DNA of 64,000 nt, taken from Bradyrhizobium sp. ORS 375 (lineage in GTDB: Bacteria > Pseudomonadota > Alphaproteobacteria > Rhizobiales > Xanthobacteraceae). Location of the stretch: the NCBI RefSeq assembly GCF_000239775.1, contig NZ_CAFI01000494.1, positions 1 to 64,000 on the forward strand, read 5' to 3'. The notes under the pieces are model-generated. The model was not told the origin of the DNA and ran no database searches. It was given only the letters and a program-made list of their open reading frames with translations. A program made the translations under genes and the position numbers. Of the stretch, positions 28,764 through 36,943 are shown one piece after another (positions within the stretch are counted from its first letter, which is position 1; every line of letters starts with the position of its first letter).

Positions 28764-29305
28764 GCGCGGCGCCCCGGGGCAGCCGGAAAAACGAAAGTGC
28801 CGAAAACACCATTGATTTCACTAATAAAAGTGCAGAGCGCGGCACGCGCTCCGACCGACCGGCACGGTTGAACACAAGCCATGTCAATGGCTTGGCGTTC
28901 AACCGGCGAGCCGCTTTTATCTTGCCGGAGTAATCGGGCGTCTCTCCGCCTTCTTCTTCGACATGACCGTCTCCTCTGCTTCATACTATACGGCTGCACC
29001 CGAGCGGTCGACAACATGACAATGGTTCGGCTTTCGTCGTGATCTTGCGGTGATGACATCTGGTGGTCCATGCAGGAGTCCGTGCTCAGCCCCGCTCGCC
29101 ATGCGGGCGCACATGTCGTCGTCAGGATCGCGGGGCAACACAGGCACTCACGCGCGCTCGCAGCCTCGATCGGACTGTCGTCGCCGGCAAGATAGCGTGC
29201 TCTCCACATCCGCTTCGATCCACCAAATGCCTTTCCGCCGATCAGCGGAAACTCAGCCATTCTTCTGTTGTCGAGCTGTCTGCCAGACGGCGCTCGCCAG
29301 AGCTC
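28764..29305. other. Unassigned region between relaxase and IS110 transposase
   Basis: No convincing gene. A 15-codon minus-strand frame (ATG at 28965, M-S-K-K-K-A-E-R-R-P-I) is followed after a stop by protein-like sequence in another frame (KAARRLNAKPLTWLV), so a small gene may have decayed here. Longer frames on both strands look like coding noise. oriT or the relaxase promoter may be in this stretch, but no nic-like motif was recognised. Confidence 0.4.
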
Positions 29306-29330
29306 TCACATTGCGGTGGCGAGCGCCGTC
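29286..29330. repeat. Perfect 14-bp inverted repeat at the transposase stop
   Basis: Arms 29286-29299 and 29317-29330 (GACGGCGCTCGCCA and its complement) are separated by 17 bases and span the transposase stop codon at 29306. It could serve as a terminator for the transposase transcript (no clear T-run) or as part of the IS end. Confidence 0.6.
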
Positions 29331-30391
29331 GGGTTGTTAAAAGTCGGTTCAGCGGCACTTTCATCTTCGGTTGCGAACCGGAACACGGATCCGTCGATCC
29401 ACATGCGATGCATGACCACGGCCAGCTTGCGTGCAACGGCCACCACCGCGCGTTTGTGGCCTCGCTTCGCTGCGATCCGGACACCCCACGCCTTGATGCC
29501 GCACCATTGCTTGGATCGCACCAGCATCGCGCTAGCCGCCTCGTAGAGCACGGTACGCACCTCCCCGTCGCCGCACTTCGAAATGTGCCCTTCGATGTCG
29601 ATAGATGTGCCCGTCTGGATGCGCCGGGACGTCAGTCCGAAATGCGCGCCGACGGTCTTCGACTTGCTGAACCTATGCGGATCATCGATGGCCGCCTTGA
29701 AGGTCAGTGCCGTCACCGGGCCGACGCCGGGAATGGCACAAAAACGTCGGCAGAGCTCGTCGCGGCCCACCATCTGCACCAGCAGATGATGCAGCTTTTT
29801 GTACTCGGTCCACAGTGCTTCCCACGCTCTCAACATGCAGTCTGTCACGCCGGCGATAAGCCGGTCGCAAGCGACCAACTCGTGCACTCGCGCTACAAAT
29901 GTCGCGCGCTGGACCCGCGGTCCGACCATCAATCCGAACACCTTCAGCGACTGTCTGATCTCGTTCTCTATGTCGAGCAGTTTGCGCTTCAGCGTTCGCC
30001 GGTGTCCCAGCAGAAGCCGTATTTTGTGACTCTCCTGACTCTTGACATGGACCGGTCGATACCAACCCGCACGCACCAGGTGCGCCAATCCTCGCGCGTC
30101 ATTTTTGTCAGTCTTGTTGCGCTGGGCTTCCAGGGCAGCCGCGGCCTGCCGCGTTTCCAGCAGGACCATGGGCAAGCCAAGAGACACGAGCTCACGGTGC
30201 AGCCAAGGCGCTACACTTCCCGCTTCATGGCCGACCTTGTCGAGCCGTGGCAGGTACGGTGCCAACGCTTCGAAAATGATCGCAGGATCCGTCAACACGC
30301 TGGCTTCGAACACGACTGCGCCGTCGCGGCTGTTCACGACGCAGATTGCGGTCTTGGTGCTGGAGGTGTCGAGTGCTGCTGAGAGTTTCAT
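29306..30391 (-). CDS. IS110-family transposase
   Basis: The 361-residue protein has both IS110 domains. The N-terminal DEDD RuvC-like nuclease (ALDTSSTKTAICVV with the first Asp, E near V-G-H-E-A-G-S, and KTDKNDARGLAHLV with the last two Asp) is intact. So is the C-terminal transposase_20 domain with its catalytic serine region (AIPGVGPVTALTFKAAIDDP and FGLTSRRIQTG). ATG 30391 is used since the family begins there; an upstream frame adds 27 basic residues. IS110 enzymes move without classic terminal repeats, and some use structured non-coding RNA from the IS flank. I saw no evidence of decay. Confidence 0.92.
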   Translation of the reverse strand: MKLSAALDTSSTKTAICVVNSRDGAVVFEASVLTDPAIIFEALAPYLPRLDKVGHEAGSVAPWLHRELVSLGLPMVLLETRQAAAALEAQRNKTDKNDARGLAHLVRAGWYRPVHVKSQESHKIRLLLGHRRTLKRKLLDIENEIRQSLKVFGLMVGPRVQRATFVARVHELVACDRLIAGVTDCMLRAWEALWTEYKKLHHLLVQMVGRDELCRRFCAIPGVGPVTALTFKAAIDDPHRFSKSKTVGAHFGLTSRRIQTGTSIDIEGHISKCGDGEVRTVLYEAASAMLVRSKQWCGIKAWGVRIAAKRGHKRAVVAVARKLAVVMHRMWIDGSVFRFATEDESAAEPTFNNPTALATAM

Positions 30392-30480
30392 CGGCGGACG
30401 TCCTCTTCGGCGAATCAATTTTGATTCCCCGCCATGCTGCGCCTTTGTTGCCGCGACTGTCTCACCTCGCACCCGCCCGA

Positions 30481-31152
30481 TTACGCCGCCACTGAAACGT
30501 CGTCCGATTCCGGCTTGCTCTCTACGGACCTATCAGTTCGCGTGTTCGGGCGTCTCGTCGTACTCCAGACGGGTCTAGAGAAGAAACGGCGATCCCGAGA
30601 CAAGCCGAGAACGTGGGCGGCCGCCATCGCTCGCGGTGCGCGACAGGACGGCAGGTTGGCGGCAGCGACGAAGTCGAGCTGATCGGCATCAGAAATGTCG
30701 CAGCGGGAGTCGCCATCAAGCGCTTGGTGGACAAGAGATCGCCCACTAAGTGTCTTCGCAATCGGCCGAATTCGCTGCAACGATGGAGCCCGGAGGTGAG
30801 CAAACCTCCATCGTTCGACATGCGATCCAGCGTCATCCACACGAGAACAATAGGCGCCGACCATACGAATACGATCGTTCGGCCGACTAGCCGTTTCGTC
30901 GTCCAATTCGGCGCAAGACAAATGCCCGGAGTGCAAGGCATCCGCGCCTCGAGGGTTGGATTGCCCGACCCTGCATTCGACCGCGAACCGACATTCGCTG
31001 CTATCCGACGCGCCCGACGCGAGGCTGGAGCAGGCGTTGGCACTAGTGCTAACACTGGTACTAGCAGCACTGCTAAGAGCCCGAAAGCCGCCGCGGTTCT
31101 GCTGCCGGTCAGACGGTTTCATTGCAAGTCGGCTGCAGATCGAGCGCATCAT
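30481..31152 (-). pseudogene. Decayed gene after traF, with frameshifted signal peptide (possible transglycosylase)
   Basis: An ATG at 31152 overlaps the traF stop as ATGA, as a real co-translated gene would. The first 25 codons look genuine, ending in R-G-G-F-R-A-L. The expected hydrophobic signal peptide (LAVLLVPVLALVPTPAPAS) then appears one base out of frame. The long frame itself continues to 30481 but is serine- and arginine-rich and unlike any family. In related elements the gene after traF is usually a lytic transglycosylase. I cannot see its catalytic motifs in any frame, so that identity is context-based guesswork. A frameshift near 31065-31075 is the simplest reading. Confidence 0.4.
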
Positions 31153-31664
31153 GACGGCTCCCTGGTCCACAAGGGAGCGGCGCGTCCGATGACATCCGAC
31201 ATCGCCGTCAAACCAAAATATCGGCCGTCCAACGAGCTGTCCGACTGCCAGTTCATGAGGAAAATCTGCTCGTCGCCGACGGCGCGACATCCCTGCCAAT
31301 CCGGCAGCGGACGACCACGGTGATCGTTCGATCGCGCGGCGCCAACTTCTACGCCATCCACGATGATCAGGAGTTCGCGGCGACAGACGGTTTGGCCGGG
31401 AAGGGCAAGGATCCGCTTGAGCATCGGCAGGCCGACCGGCAAGTAGCCGCCGGCGGCGAGGAACGACGCCAGCTGCGCTTGAGGCCTCACGACCACCAGC
31501 TCGGTGACGTACCAGTCTCTGATCGGATGCACGGCATAGAGCCCGATAGGCAAGCTTTCCGAGGCATTCCAGACGAAGCGCGGCCGCGGATCGAGCGCGC
31601 TCGGTCCGAGCAAAAGCGCGACACCGAAGAGCGTCGCCACGACGAGGGACGAGCGCCGTCTCAT
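31149..31664 (-). CDS. traF: TraF, S26-family conjugal pilin peptidase
   Basis: The 171-residue protein has an N-terminal transmembrane helix (SSLVVATLFGVALLLG) and a signal-peptidase-like S26 domain. ESLPIGLY contains the catalytic serine box (S-x-P-x-G) and MLKRILALPGQTV the catalytic lysine (K-R). TraF cyclises or trims the TrbC pilin in the inner membrane. ATG 31664 overlaps the DUF2840 stop (31661) and the traF stop overlaps the next start, so the three are one operon. The catalytic residues are intact. Confidence 0.92.
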   Translation of the reverse strand: MRRRSSLVVATLFGVALLLGPSALDPRPRFVWNASESLPIGLYAVHPIRDWYVTELVVVRPQAQLASFLAAGGYLPVGLPMLKRILALPGQTVCRRELLIIVDGVEVGAARSNDHRGRPLPDWQGCRAVGDEQIFLMNWQSDSSLDGRYFGLTAMSDVIGRAAPLWTREPS

Positions 31665-32125
31665 GGCATGATGCTCCGGCGATGCAGCCAGGCCCGGTGT
31701 CGCAGCAGCGTGTATGGCCGCGGCGGCTCGTTGGCCGTGAAGCGGTTCTGAACGTGCCGCCAATGATCCGGTGCGACATCCGCTGGGTCGATGCCGAGCG
31801 CCTCGATCGCATCGATGTGCTGCAGCACGCGTTCGACCTTCGGCCAGCCAAACACTTGCAGCAGAATAGCTGCCCCAGGGCCGACGAAGGGCACGGTGGC
31901 GCAGGATTCCCCAGGGTAGACAGCCTGCAGAATGTCGATCCGCGACAGCACCGTGCCGTAGTCATTCGACGACCAGCGGACGAACGCAAACACGCTGCCG
32001 GGCGTGAATGAGACGACGAGACGGAAGTGATCGAGCCGCAACTCTTGCACGGTTCGACCGAAGCGGATGCGGTTCTCGATTCTACCCTGCAGCCATAGCA
32101 GCTGGACGCGCGTCAGCTCGCTCAT
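31661..32125 (-). CDS. DUF2840 protein
   Basis: A 154-residue protein with the DUF2840 pattern: LTRVQLLWLQGRIENRIRFG at the start, VPFVGPGAAILLQVFGWPKV in the middle and the C-terminal DVAPDHWRHVQNR. This family occurs with traF in alphaproteobacterial conjugative elements; its function is unknown to me. ATG 32125 is preferred to an upstream start because the family begins M-S-E-L-T. It overlaps traF by four bases. The gene that normally precedes it, parA, is not found here. Confidence 0.85.
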   Translation of the reverse strand: MSELTRVQLLWLQGRIENRIRFGRTVQELRLDHFRLVVSFTPGSVFAFVRWSSNDYGTVLSRIDILQAVYPGESCATVPFVGPGAAILLQVFGWPKVERVLQHIDAIEALGIDPADVAPDHWRHVQNRFTANEPPRPYTLLRHRAWLHRRSIMP

Positions 32126-32346
32126 CTGATCATCTCTCGTTTGGACAGGATTGGGAGGCGCTGGAGGGCCCGGCACGAGCGCACAGAAGGCTGCTCGAGC
32201 ACCCTTGAGGATCGCCCACGCAAAGGCGGCGGGCGTCCAACGGTGCGGCGCTGACGGTGCCCGTTAGACAAAATCCGAAGGATTTTGCAGTTAGGTAAGT
32301 TAAGGGACCGAAAAGCTGAACTGACAGAGCGGGTTAAGACCGATTT

Positions 32347-32412
32347 CGGTCCCCGATAGCACGAGGATCCGGTCCCCGATGGCACGAGCCTTCCGGTCCC
32401 CGATAGCACGAG
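32347..32412. repeat. Three tandem iteron-like direct repeats beside rep
   Basis: The 19-bp unit CGGTCCCCGATAGCACGAG occurs at 32347-32365, 32370-32388 (one change, A to G) and 32394-32412, spaced 23 and 24 bases apart, about two helical turns. The last copy ends five bases from the stop of the replication initiator. Regular helical phasing beside a Rep gene is the hallmark of iterons bound by the initiator, so this is a likely replication origin or rep autoregulatory site. Confidence 0.8.
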
Positions 32413-32417
32413 ACAAT

Positions 32418-33299
32418 TCACAGCTTGTCCCCTACAGCGCTGGATGAGGAATGCCTGGCAAAGCGCCGAGCGACAGGGTCCGTGACTGCGGCCGTGAAAT
32501 TCAGCCGCTCGGTTCCGTTCGGATCGCGGGTGAGTACGAGCTCGTAGCCCGGCAATGTCTGACGGCGGACGATTTCGCGCAGGTCGTAGGCAAAATGTTT
32601 GAGCGGTGAGAGGCTGCCGGACTTGGCGTGGAGATAGCCGAGATCGAAGCTCCAGCCGCCGTCCTGATGACCGCCATGCTTGCGCACGAGACGATAAAGC
32701 CAGCGCTCCAATCCGCCCGTCAGCGCGAAATAATCGCGGTCGATCGTCAGCACGAGCGCATCATCGATGACGCCCGAATAGAACCAATCCGGCAGGATCA
32801 GCTGCAGTCCGGAGGGCTTGCCATGCGCATCCGCGGTCTCCTTCCACTCGTTGATCCAGGAGAACCGGTGCCGCCGCCGCTCTGTCGGCTGGCGGATCGA
32901 GGTCAGCACGGTGGTCGATTGCAGACGGTCGAGACCTGCTTTCAGACGGTCGTAATCGCGCACGCCCGTGCCACGCCCAACGAACGTCAGGATCTCATAC
33001 GGCGTGGCCGCCATCAGGCGCGACGTCTTCAGTCCGGCGTCACGCGCTTCGACGATCTGCGACGCTGCCCAGATCAGAACATCCGCATCCCAGATCGTCG
33101 CCATGCCATGCTCGGGAACAGCCTCGACACGGATCGCGACGGTCCCGGCGCGGAAGTCGATCGGCACCACACGCTTGGTTTTGGCGAGCGAGAAGAACGG
33201 ATAGGCCATCAGATCCTGCGCATCGCGTGGCGCAAGATCGCCAGGCAGCGCACGGAACAGATCGAGCTGGGCGCGCTCGGATTTGCGCAAATGACGCAT
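32418..33299 (-). CDS. repA: Replication initiator protein A-like (RepA)
   Basis: The 293-residue protein is of the 'replication initiator protein A' family found on alphaproteobacterial plasmids and integrative elements. Features are the start RKSERAQLDLFRALPGDLA, the FFSLAKTKRVVPIDFR strand and the YEILTFVGRGTGVRDYDRL helix region, with a winged-helix DNA-binding C-terminus (WLYRLVRKHGG onward). It should bind the iterons immediately downstream of its stop. ATG 33299 is chosen because the family begins M-R-H-L; the long upstream extension overlaps the HTH gene. The protein looks intact. Confidence 0.88.
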   Translation of the reverse strand: MRHLRKSERAQLDLFRALPGDLAPRDAQDLMAYPFFSLAKTKRVVPIDFRAGTVAIRVEAVPEHGMATIWDADVLIWAASQIVEARDAGLKTSRLMAATPYEILTFVGRGTGVRDYDRLKAGLDRLQSTTVLTSIRQPTERRRHRFSWINEWKETADAHGKPSGLQLILPDWFYSGVIDDALVLTIDRDYFALTGGLERWLYRLVRKHGGHQDGGWSFDLGYLHAKSGSLSPLKHFAYDLREIVRRQTLPGYELVLTRDPNGTERLNFTAAVTDPVARRFARHSSSSAVGDKL

Positions 33300-33301
33300 G
33301 C

Positions 33302-33604
33302 TCACGCGCGCAAAGCCCGCTGCGCGCGGCGCTCTTTGCCTGCATAGGGAACCAGACCGGAATGCCGCTTGGCCGGCAAAACCGTCCCCTGCCCTGGATC
33401 GGCGGTCGACGTTTTCGTGCCGCGGTCGACCCACGCTTTGAGGTCGTCGAGCGAATAGACCACGCGGCCGCCGATCTTGCGATAGGTCGGGCCAGTGCCG
33501 TAGGTCCGGTGCTTCTCGAGCGTGCGGCCGGACAGGCCGAGATAACGCGCAGCCTCGGGTGTACGAAGAAAGCGAGGCGGAAGACCGGCCAAAGAATCGG
33601 ACAT
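33302..33604 (-). CDS. Excisionase-like helix-turn-helix protein
   Basis: A 100-residue protein with a MerR-like (HTH_17) excisionase fold near the N-terminus: FLRTPEAARYLGLSGRTLEKHR, followed by Y-R-K-I-G-G-R-V-V-Y and S-L-D-D-L-K-A-W. Such proteins control excision or transcription of mobile elements. Its stop lies two bases before the repA start, so the two are coupled. The basic C-terminal tail is variable in the family. It probably regulates rep; no integrase gene is present in the window. Confidence 0.85.
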   Translation of the reverse strand: MSDSLAGLPPRFLRTPEAARYLGLSGRTLEKHRTYGTGPTYRKIGGRVVYSLDDLKAWVDRGTKTSTADPGQGTVLPAKRHSGLVPYAGKERRAQRALRA

Positions 33605-33743
33605 CTGGCAACCTCCAGGACAGACCTGCGCGCTTCCTCGTAGTGCAGCGCGTTGCCGGCCAGCATGGAGGCGTAGGCCAGTGAAGGGGGAGGCCGCAGA
33701 TCGAGGTGGCCGTTTCCGGCCACCTCCCCTCGAATGCGAGAAT

Positions 33744-34512
33744 CTATTCGTCTTTGCGCGGCGGCCGCAGGAGTTGCCGATATCCCCCGCGGATCAAGGA
33801 CAGGCCGTCCTCAACCAAACGTCGGGTTTGGCTGCGCACTTCGCTCGTTTTCCAAGCGCGCGCGGGAATGCGCGCTGCGCCGAACAACACTTCTGCAATA
33901 GTTCGATGACTATGACCCTGCTGCCAACCGTCGAGCGCGCGCAAGATCAGCACCAGGCGCGTGCGTCGTTGCTCCGTCAAGCCGTCAGAGGCGGGTCCAA
34001 GCGGCTGCGCACGCAGGGCACGCCAGAGACGGTCGGCAGCCTCGTTGCGCATCTTGAAGTCGCGGTCATACGGCAGCAGCGCCGCGTAGGACACCGCGCT
34101 CAACGGCTTCCTGCGAAGCCACACGCGGTGCTGGCTTGCGCCGATTCGAGCGACGACATGCCAGCCGTCTGTCGCTCGGCGCAGTTGATCCGGCGCGAAC
34201 GACGGCAGCTTTACGATCGGCGCGACGACCGGCATATGCTTGCCGATCTCGACGAGCGCCAGAACAGTCGACAACTCCTCAGGCGCCCAGAACACAGGCT
34301 GGGCATCGAAAGGCAGCGCGGGATCAGCTGCGAAATATCAACCCCCAATGCTTCCGGAAGCTGGCAGGCGCACTGCGATCAGGATGCGCGATCGCCGAGA
34401 ATTGCGTACAATAGTTCGGTGATCGGCGAACACTCTCCCAAGCAAAGCCTGGGCGGTCCGCGCGATGAATGTTCGCGTAGGCCTTGGGTGCGCGCCAATC
34501 GAATTCCGACAT
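33744..34512 (-). pseudogene. DUF2285 regulator-like gene, broken by a one-base frameshift
   Basis: Two adjoining frames form one family protein. The first (34512 to about 34330) is the N-terminal part with FDWRAPKAYANIHRADRPGF and HWGLIFR, then stops. The second (up to 33744) carries the DUF2285 part. Removing the single base at 34329 makes the frame read through HWGLIFRADPALPFDAQPVF into FWAPEEL, exactly the natural family sequence. DUF2285 proteins accompany rep and parA in these elements and may be transcription factors. The product here would be cut at about 62 residues, though a shorter protein could start at the Met near 34295. Confidence 0.85.
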
Positions 34513-34679
34513 CGTGCTGTCCTCATCAGGTTAGGACTGCAACGCAATAGGCCAATGATGGCGCCATTTAAGATTGTTGAAGAGATTCTCGACTCGCGCA
34601 GGTACATGGATGCGGACTGCGGCCACAACCAACTACACGATTGCTTGAGGCAATCGAGTTCCGCCCTGGTTGCACAACT

Positions 34680-34958
34680 TCAGGTCTCTGGAGGACTACG
34701 TAGGAAGCCTTTGTAGCCTTCCTCCGAGAGCCACTTTGCACGCGCCAGATGGCTGTCGAACGCGCGGCGCGCACGTTCGGGTTCGCAGACCGGATCAATG
34801 TGCAGAACGATCTGGGCGACCTCTTCCCAATCCGCGCCGGCCTTCTCCGCGTCGAGCAGGCGGAGATAAGTGACGAGGTGTTCCTCATCATAGCGCGTCA
34901 GGACGGGATCGGACGGAGCCACGTCAGCGACATCGGGATCGAGCGGGGGAAAGGACAT
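34680..34958 (-). CDS. Small conserved element-associated protein
   Basis: A 92-residue protein with the pattern SDPVLTRYDEEHLVTYLRLL, then EKAGADWEEVAQIVLHIDP and SHLARAKWLSEEGYKGFL. This looks like the small DNA-binding-like partner often encoded just upstream of DUF2285 genes in rhizobial conjugative elements. It has no membrane segment. The ATG at 34958 is preceded by GAGGA-like purines. It is the first gene of the rep-side minus-strand cluster. Its biochemical role is unknown. Confidence 0.7.
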   Translation of the reverse strand: MSFPPLDPDVADVAPSDPVLTRYDEEHLVTYLRLLDAEKAGADWEEVAQIVLHIDPVCEPERARRAFDSHLARAKWLSEEGYKGFLRSPPET

Positions 34959-35132
34959 CGGTCAGAAACCCACAAAGGCAAACACAACTCTCATTCTTGG
35001 CCGGCAGCAGAAGGAGCAGCTCTACATCCGATGGGGATCGAGCACCATTAGTCAACGCAATCAATCGCTTGGTGCCGATTTGTAGAAAATACTCCGTGGT
35101 GAAATACTCGACAAGCCTGTGCTGTCTTGGAG

Positions 35133-35390
35133 ATGAACATCCGAGACGTCCTGGCCGCCAACTTGAAGCGCCTGCGCCGAACCAAAGGCATTTCGCAGGA
35201 GGAGCTCGCCCACCGCGCCGACATCGATCGGACCTATATCAGCATGGTCGAGAGAAGCCGCAATGCCGCTTCGATCGACGTGCTCGCCGCACTCGCGGCG
35301 GGCCTCGGCGTCGAGCCGGCAGACCTGTTGAAGCCGACGCCGCCGGCAGTGGATCTCAACAAGAAGGGGCGACGTATAAAGAACCGATAA
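35133..35390 (+). CDS. XRE-family helix-turn-helix regulator
   Basis: An 85-residue repressor-type protein with a complete HTH_3 domain: VLAANLKRLRRTKGISQEEL, HRADIDRTYISMVERSRNAA and LAALAAGLGVEPADLLKP, ending in a basic tail. It resembles the small Cro/C.-type regulators that control element genes. ATG 35133 is used, with TTG 35127 possible. It is divergent from the rep-side operon, so it may repress it. This is a standard accessory regulator. Confidence 0.9.
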   Translation: MNIRDVLAANLKRLRRTKGISQEELAHRADIDRTYISMVERSRNAASIDVLAALAAGLGVEPADLLKPTPPAVDLNKKGRRIKNR

Positions 35391-36112
35391 TGCCAAAGCT
35401 TGCTCAAAATTTGGCATCGACCGGGGAGTGTTTGTCGATCACGCAAGCGGGCGCACACCCAGTCGCCGCAGCTTAAATAGCTTGAATCAATGAAAGCATA
35501 ACCGCCCTGACGCGCCGCCGAGATCCGCAAGCCCCGAACGAGACTTGGCGCATCATCTTTCGCGAGCGCCCGATCGGAATTCTTAAAAGGCTTGGGACGT
35601 CTTCGTCGCCCGCTGCTCCGATCCGATTTCGATGTTGAGCGCCACGGCGAAACTTGGACCAAACGGAAAATAAGGGATGCGCGACGCCGATTGCCGCCAT
35701 CCGACCCAAAGCTCCACCAGCCAGTCCCAGTGCAGATCCTGACTTGCAGTCTCTACTCGATGACCAAGAATGCCTGGGCTAACTGACGCCTATCGGCGTG
35801 CCCCACGGCCGATGCCCCCGGCGCGACCGCAGCTAACCTAAGTTTCGGTCGACCGAAGGCCAATTCGGTGCATCGTTCGCGAACAGGCCCGTCAAACTCA
35901 ACAGATCCATGTGGCTGGTCGAATCGTTCCGACTAAAACTGCTCTGCATCAAACAGAATCAGTCGTATGACGCCCTTCACATGCTCCTCGCCAGCATAGC
36001 AGATGCAGGCATCAATCAATCATGCGCTATCCACCGGCAACAACGTTCGAGCATGAAATCATATCTGCGCCTCACGCAACACTCCACTCATTCCGCCTCC
36101 TCCACAGCCAAC
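35391..36112. other. Intergenic region with a degraded SRAP fragment
   Basis: About 720 bases without a supported gene apart from the remnant at 35745-35774. The reading frames are short and change frame repeatedly. It marks the junction between the transfer/replication part and the NRPS cargo, so it may contain a past recombination site. Confidence 0.4.
35745..35774 (+). pseudogene. Tiny remnant of an SRAP gene 5' end
   Basis: These 30 bases encode [10 protein letters not shown] and differ from codons 2-11 of the intact SRAP gene (6371-7105) at only two positions by my reading. The frame ends at a stop a few codons later. It is a scrap of a second SRAP copy, not a coincidence at the protein level, and it lies on the far side of the transfer module. 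Confidence 0.6.
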
Positions 36113-36379
36113 TTACTTTGTAGCTCCGTTAGGGCCGACCTCAACCTGATCTGCAAAAGACTTCACAAGCTTCAAGATCATCTCCCACTCGTTCCTTGGA
36201 ACAGTCGGAATAAAGGGCTCCAGACGGTCTGCCTCTGACAAAAACTTGGAGAGCAAATCTCGGGATCCCTCGCGCTCTAGAACGCCGACCAGCAAGCCCA
36301 TCAACGCAACCAGGATGACCTGCTTCTGAGATAGCAATTTCAGCTCGGCCTCGATCTGCGTATTGTTCAACGGTTCCAT
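36113..36379 (-). CDS. Small hypothetical protein
   Basis: An 88-residue acidic, helical protein with a hydrophobic stretch (VILVALMGLLVGVL, about residues 21-34), then polar amphipathic helices (EADRLEPFIP, LKLVKSFADQ). A ribosome site AAAAAGG sits about eight bases before the ATG, and no overlapping gene explains the frame, so it is probably real. It might be a small membrane-associated protein. It lies upstream of, and divergent from, the ferredoxin-P450 pair. No family was recognised. Confidence 0.5.
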   Translation of the reverse strand: MEPLNNTQIEAELKLLSQKQVILVALMGLLVGVLEREGSRDLLSKFLSEADRLEPFIPTVPRNEWEMILKLVKSFADQVEVGPNGATK

Positions 36380-36654
36380 ACGAGCCTTTTTCTACTTAGG
36401 ATAGCTTGGCGGGACTGTTTAACACATCCGACAACCGGGGATCTCGTCGCGTGGCGAAGCCGGATGAGAATGCGCCCCAAGGATCTCCCACGTGACCCAA
36501 GAACATACCATGTTCAAGCGTCCATCTCTTCGTACTCCGAAACCGATTTCGTGCGCCATTTTCCACAGCAATTGCGTTCGGAGATGAGAGATCTTTGATC
36601 AGTCCTTCGTGCTCGTCAAATATATTGAATTCTCATGAATCAGGCGAGAAAATT

Positions 36655-36882
36655 ATGATCAATCCAACATCAGCGTCGGGCCGCCTCCGGGTCAGAATTG
36701 ACCATGCAAAATGTCAGGGCCACGCACGATGCAACTCTTTGGCGAGCATGCTGTTCGAGCTAGACCAATTCGGCAACGCTCATGAAATTGGCGACGGCAT
36801 CGTTCCTCCAGAGCTTGAGGCCAAAGCTCGGCTAGCCCAGCTCAACTGTCCCGAGGGTGCCATCCTGATCATCCCGACGTAA
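36655..36882 (+). CDS. Small 3Fe-4S type ferredoxin, P450 partner
   Basis: A 75-residue ferredoxin with the motif C-Q-G-H-A-R-C and a later C-P, the short cysteine pattern of the single-cluster 3Fe-4S ferredoxins that pass electrons to bacterial P450s. The first Cys pair is separated by five residues and the second position of the usual C-x2-C-x2-C is His, as in other P450-linked ferredoxins. ATG 36655 is preceded by AGGCGAG. It lies 61 bases upstream of the P450 in the same direction, so it is its dedicated partner. A ferredoxin reductase is not nearby. Confidence 0.88.
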   Translation: MINPTSASGRLRVRIDHAKCQGHARCNSLASMLFELDQFGNAHEIGDGIVPPELEAKARLAQLNCPEGAILIIPT

Positions 36883-36943
36883 CTCCGCCCGAACTCCTAC
36901 TTCACCAACATGGTTTGGTCTCAAACTACAAGGAATGCGCAGA

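Larger units (their letters stand above)
29284..30430 (-). mobile_element. IS110-family insertion sequence (approximate extent)
   Basis: Built around a complete IS110-type transposase. IS110 elements lack long terminal inverted repeats, so ends cannot be set exactly. The left limit is put at the hairpin overlapping the transposase stop, and the right limit just beyond a short palindrome (7-bp arms, GAATCAA, 30412-30427) upstream of the gene. It lies between the relaxase and the traF/DUF2840/rep genes, so it may have cut an ancestral operon and displaced oriT. Confidence 0.55.

Noticed and set aside
28764-29305. oriT next to the relaxase
   Set aside because: No recognisable nic sequence or long inverted repeat was found by eye, so it is not annotated.
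29063-30382. Plus-strand 439-residue open frame
   Set aside because: It runs antisense through the intact IS110 transposase and has no motif of its own.
30613-31323. Plus-strand 236-residue open frame
   Set aside because: It lies opposite traF and the decayed gene after it. Composition is typical of a shadow, and no start or family is evident.
36380-36654. nod box, NifA site or sigma-54 promoter upstream of the ferredoxin
   Set aside because: I looked for the known core patterns (for example TGT-N10-ACA, and GG/GC at -24/-12) and found only near misses, such as a 12-base instead of 10-base spacer.
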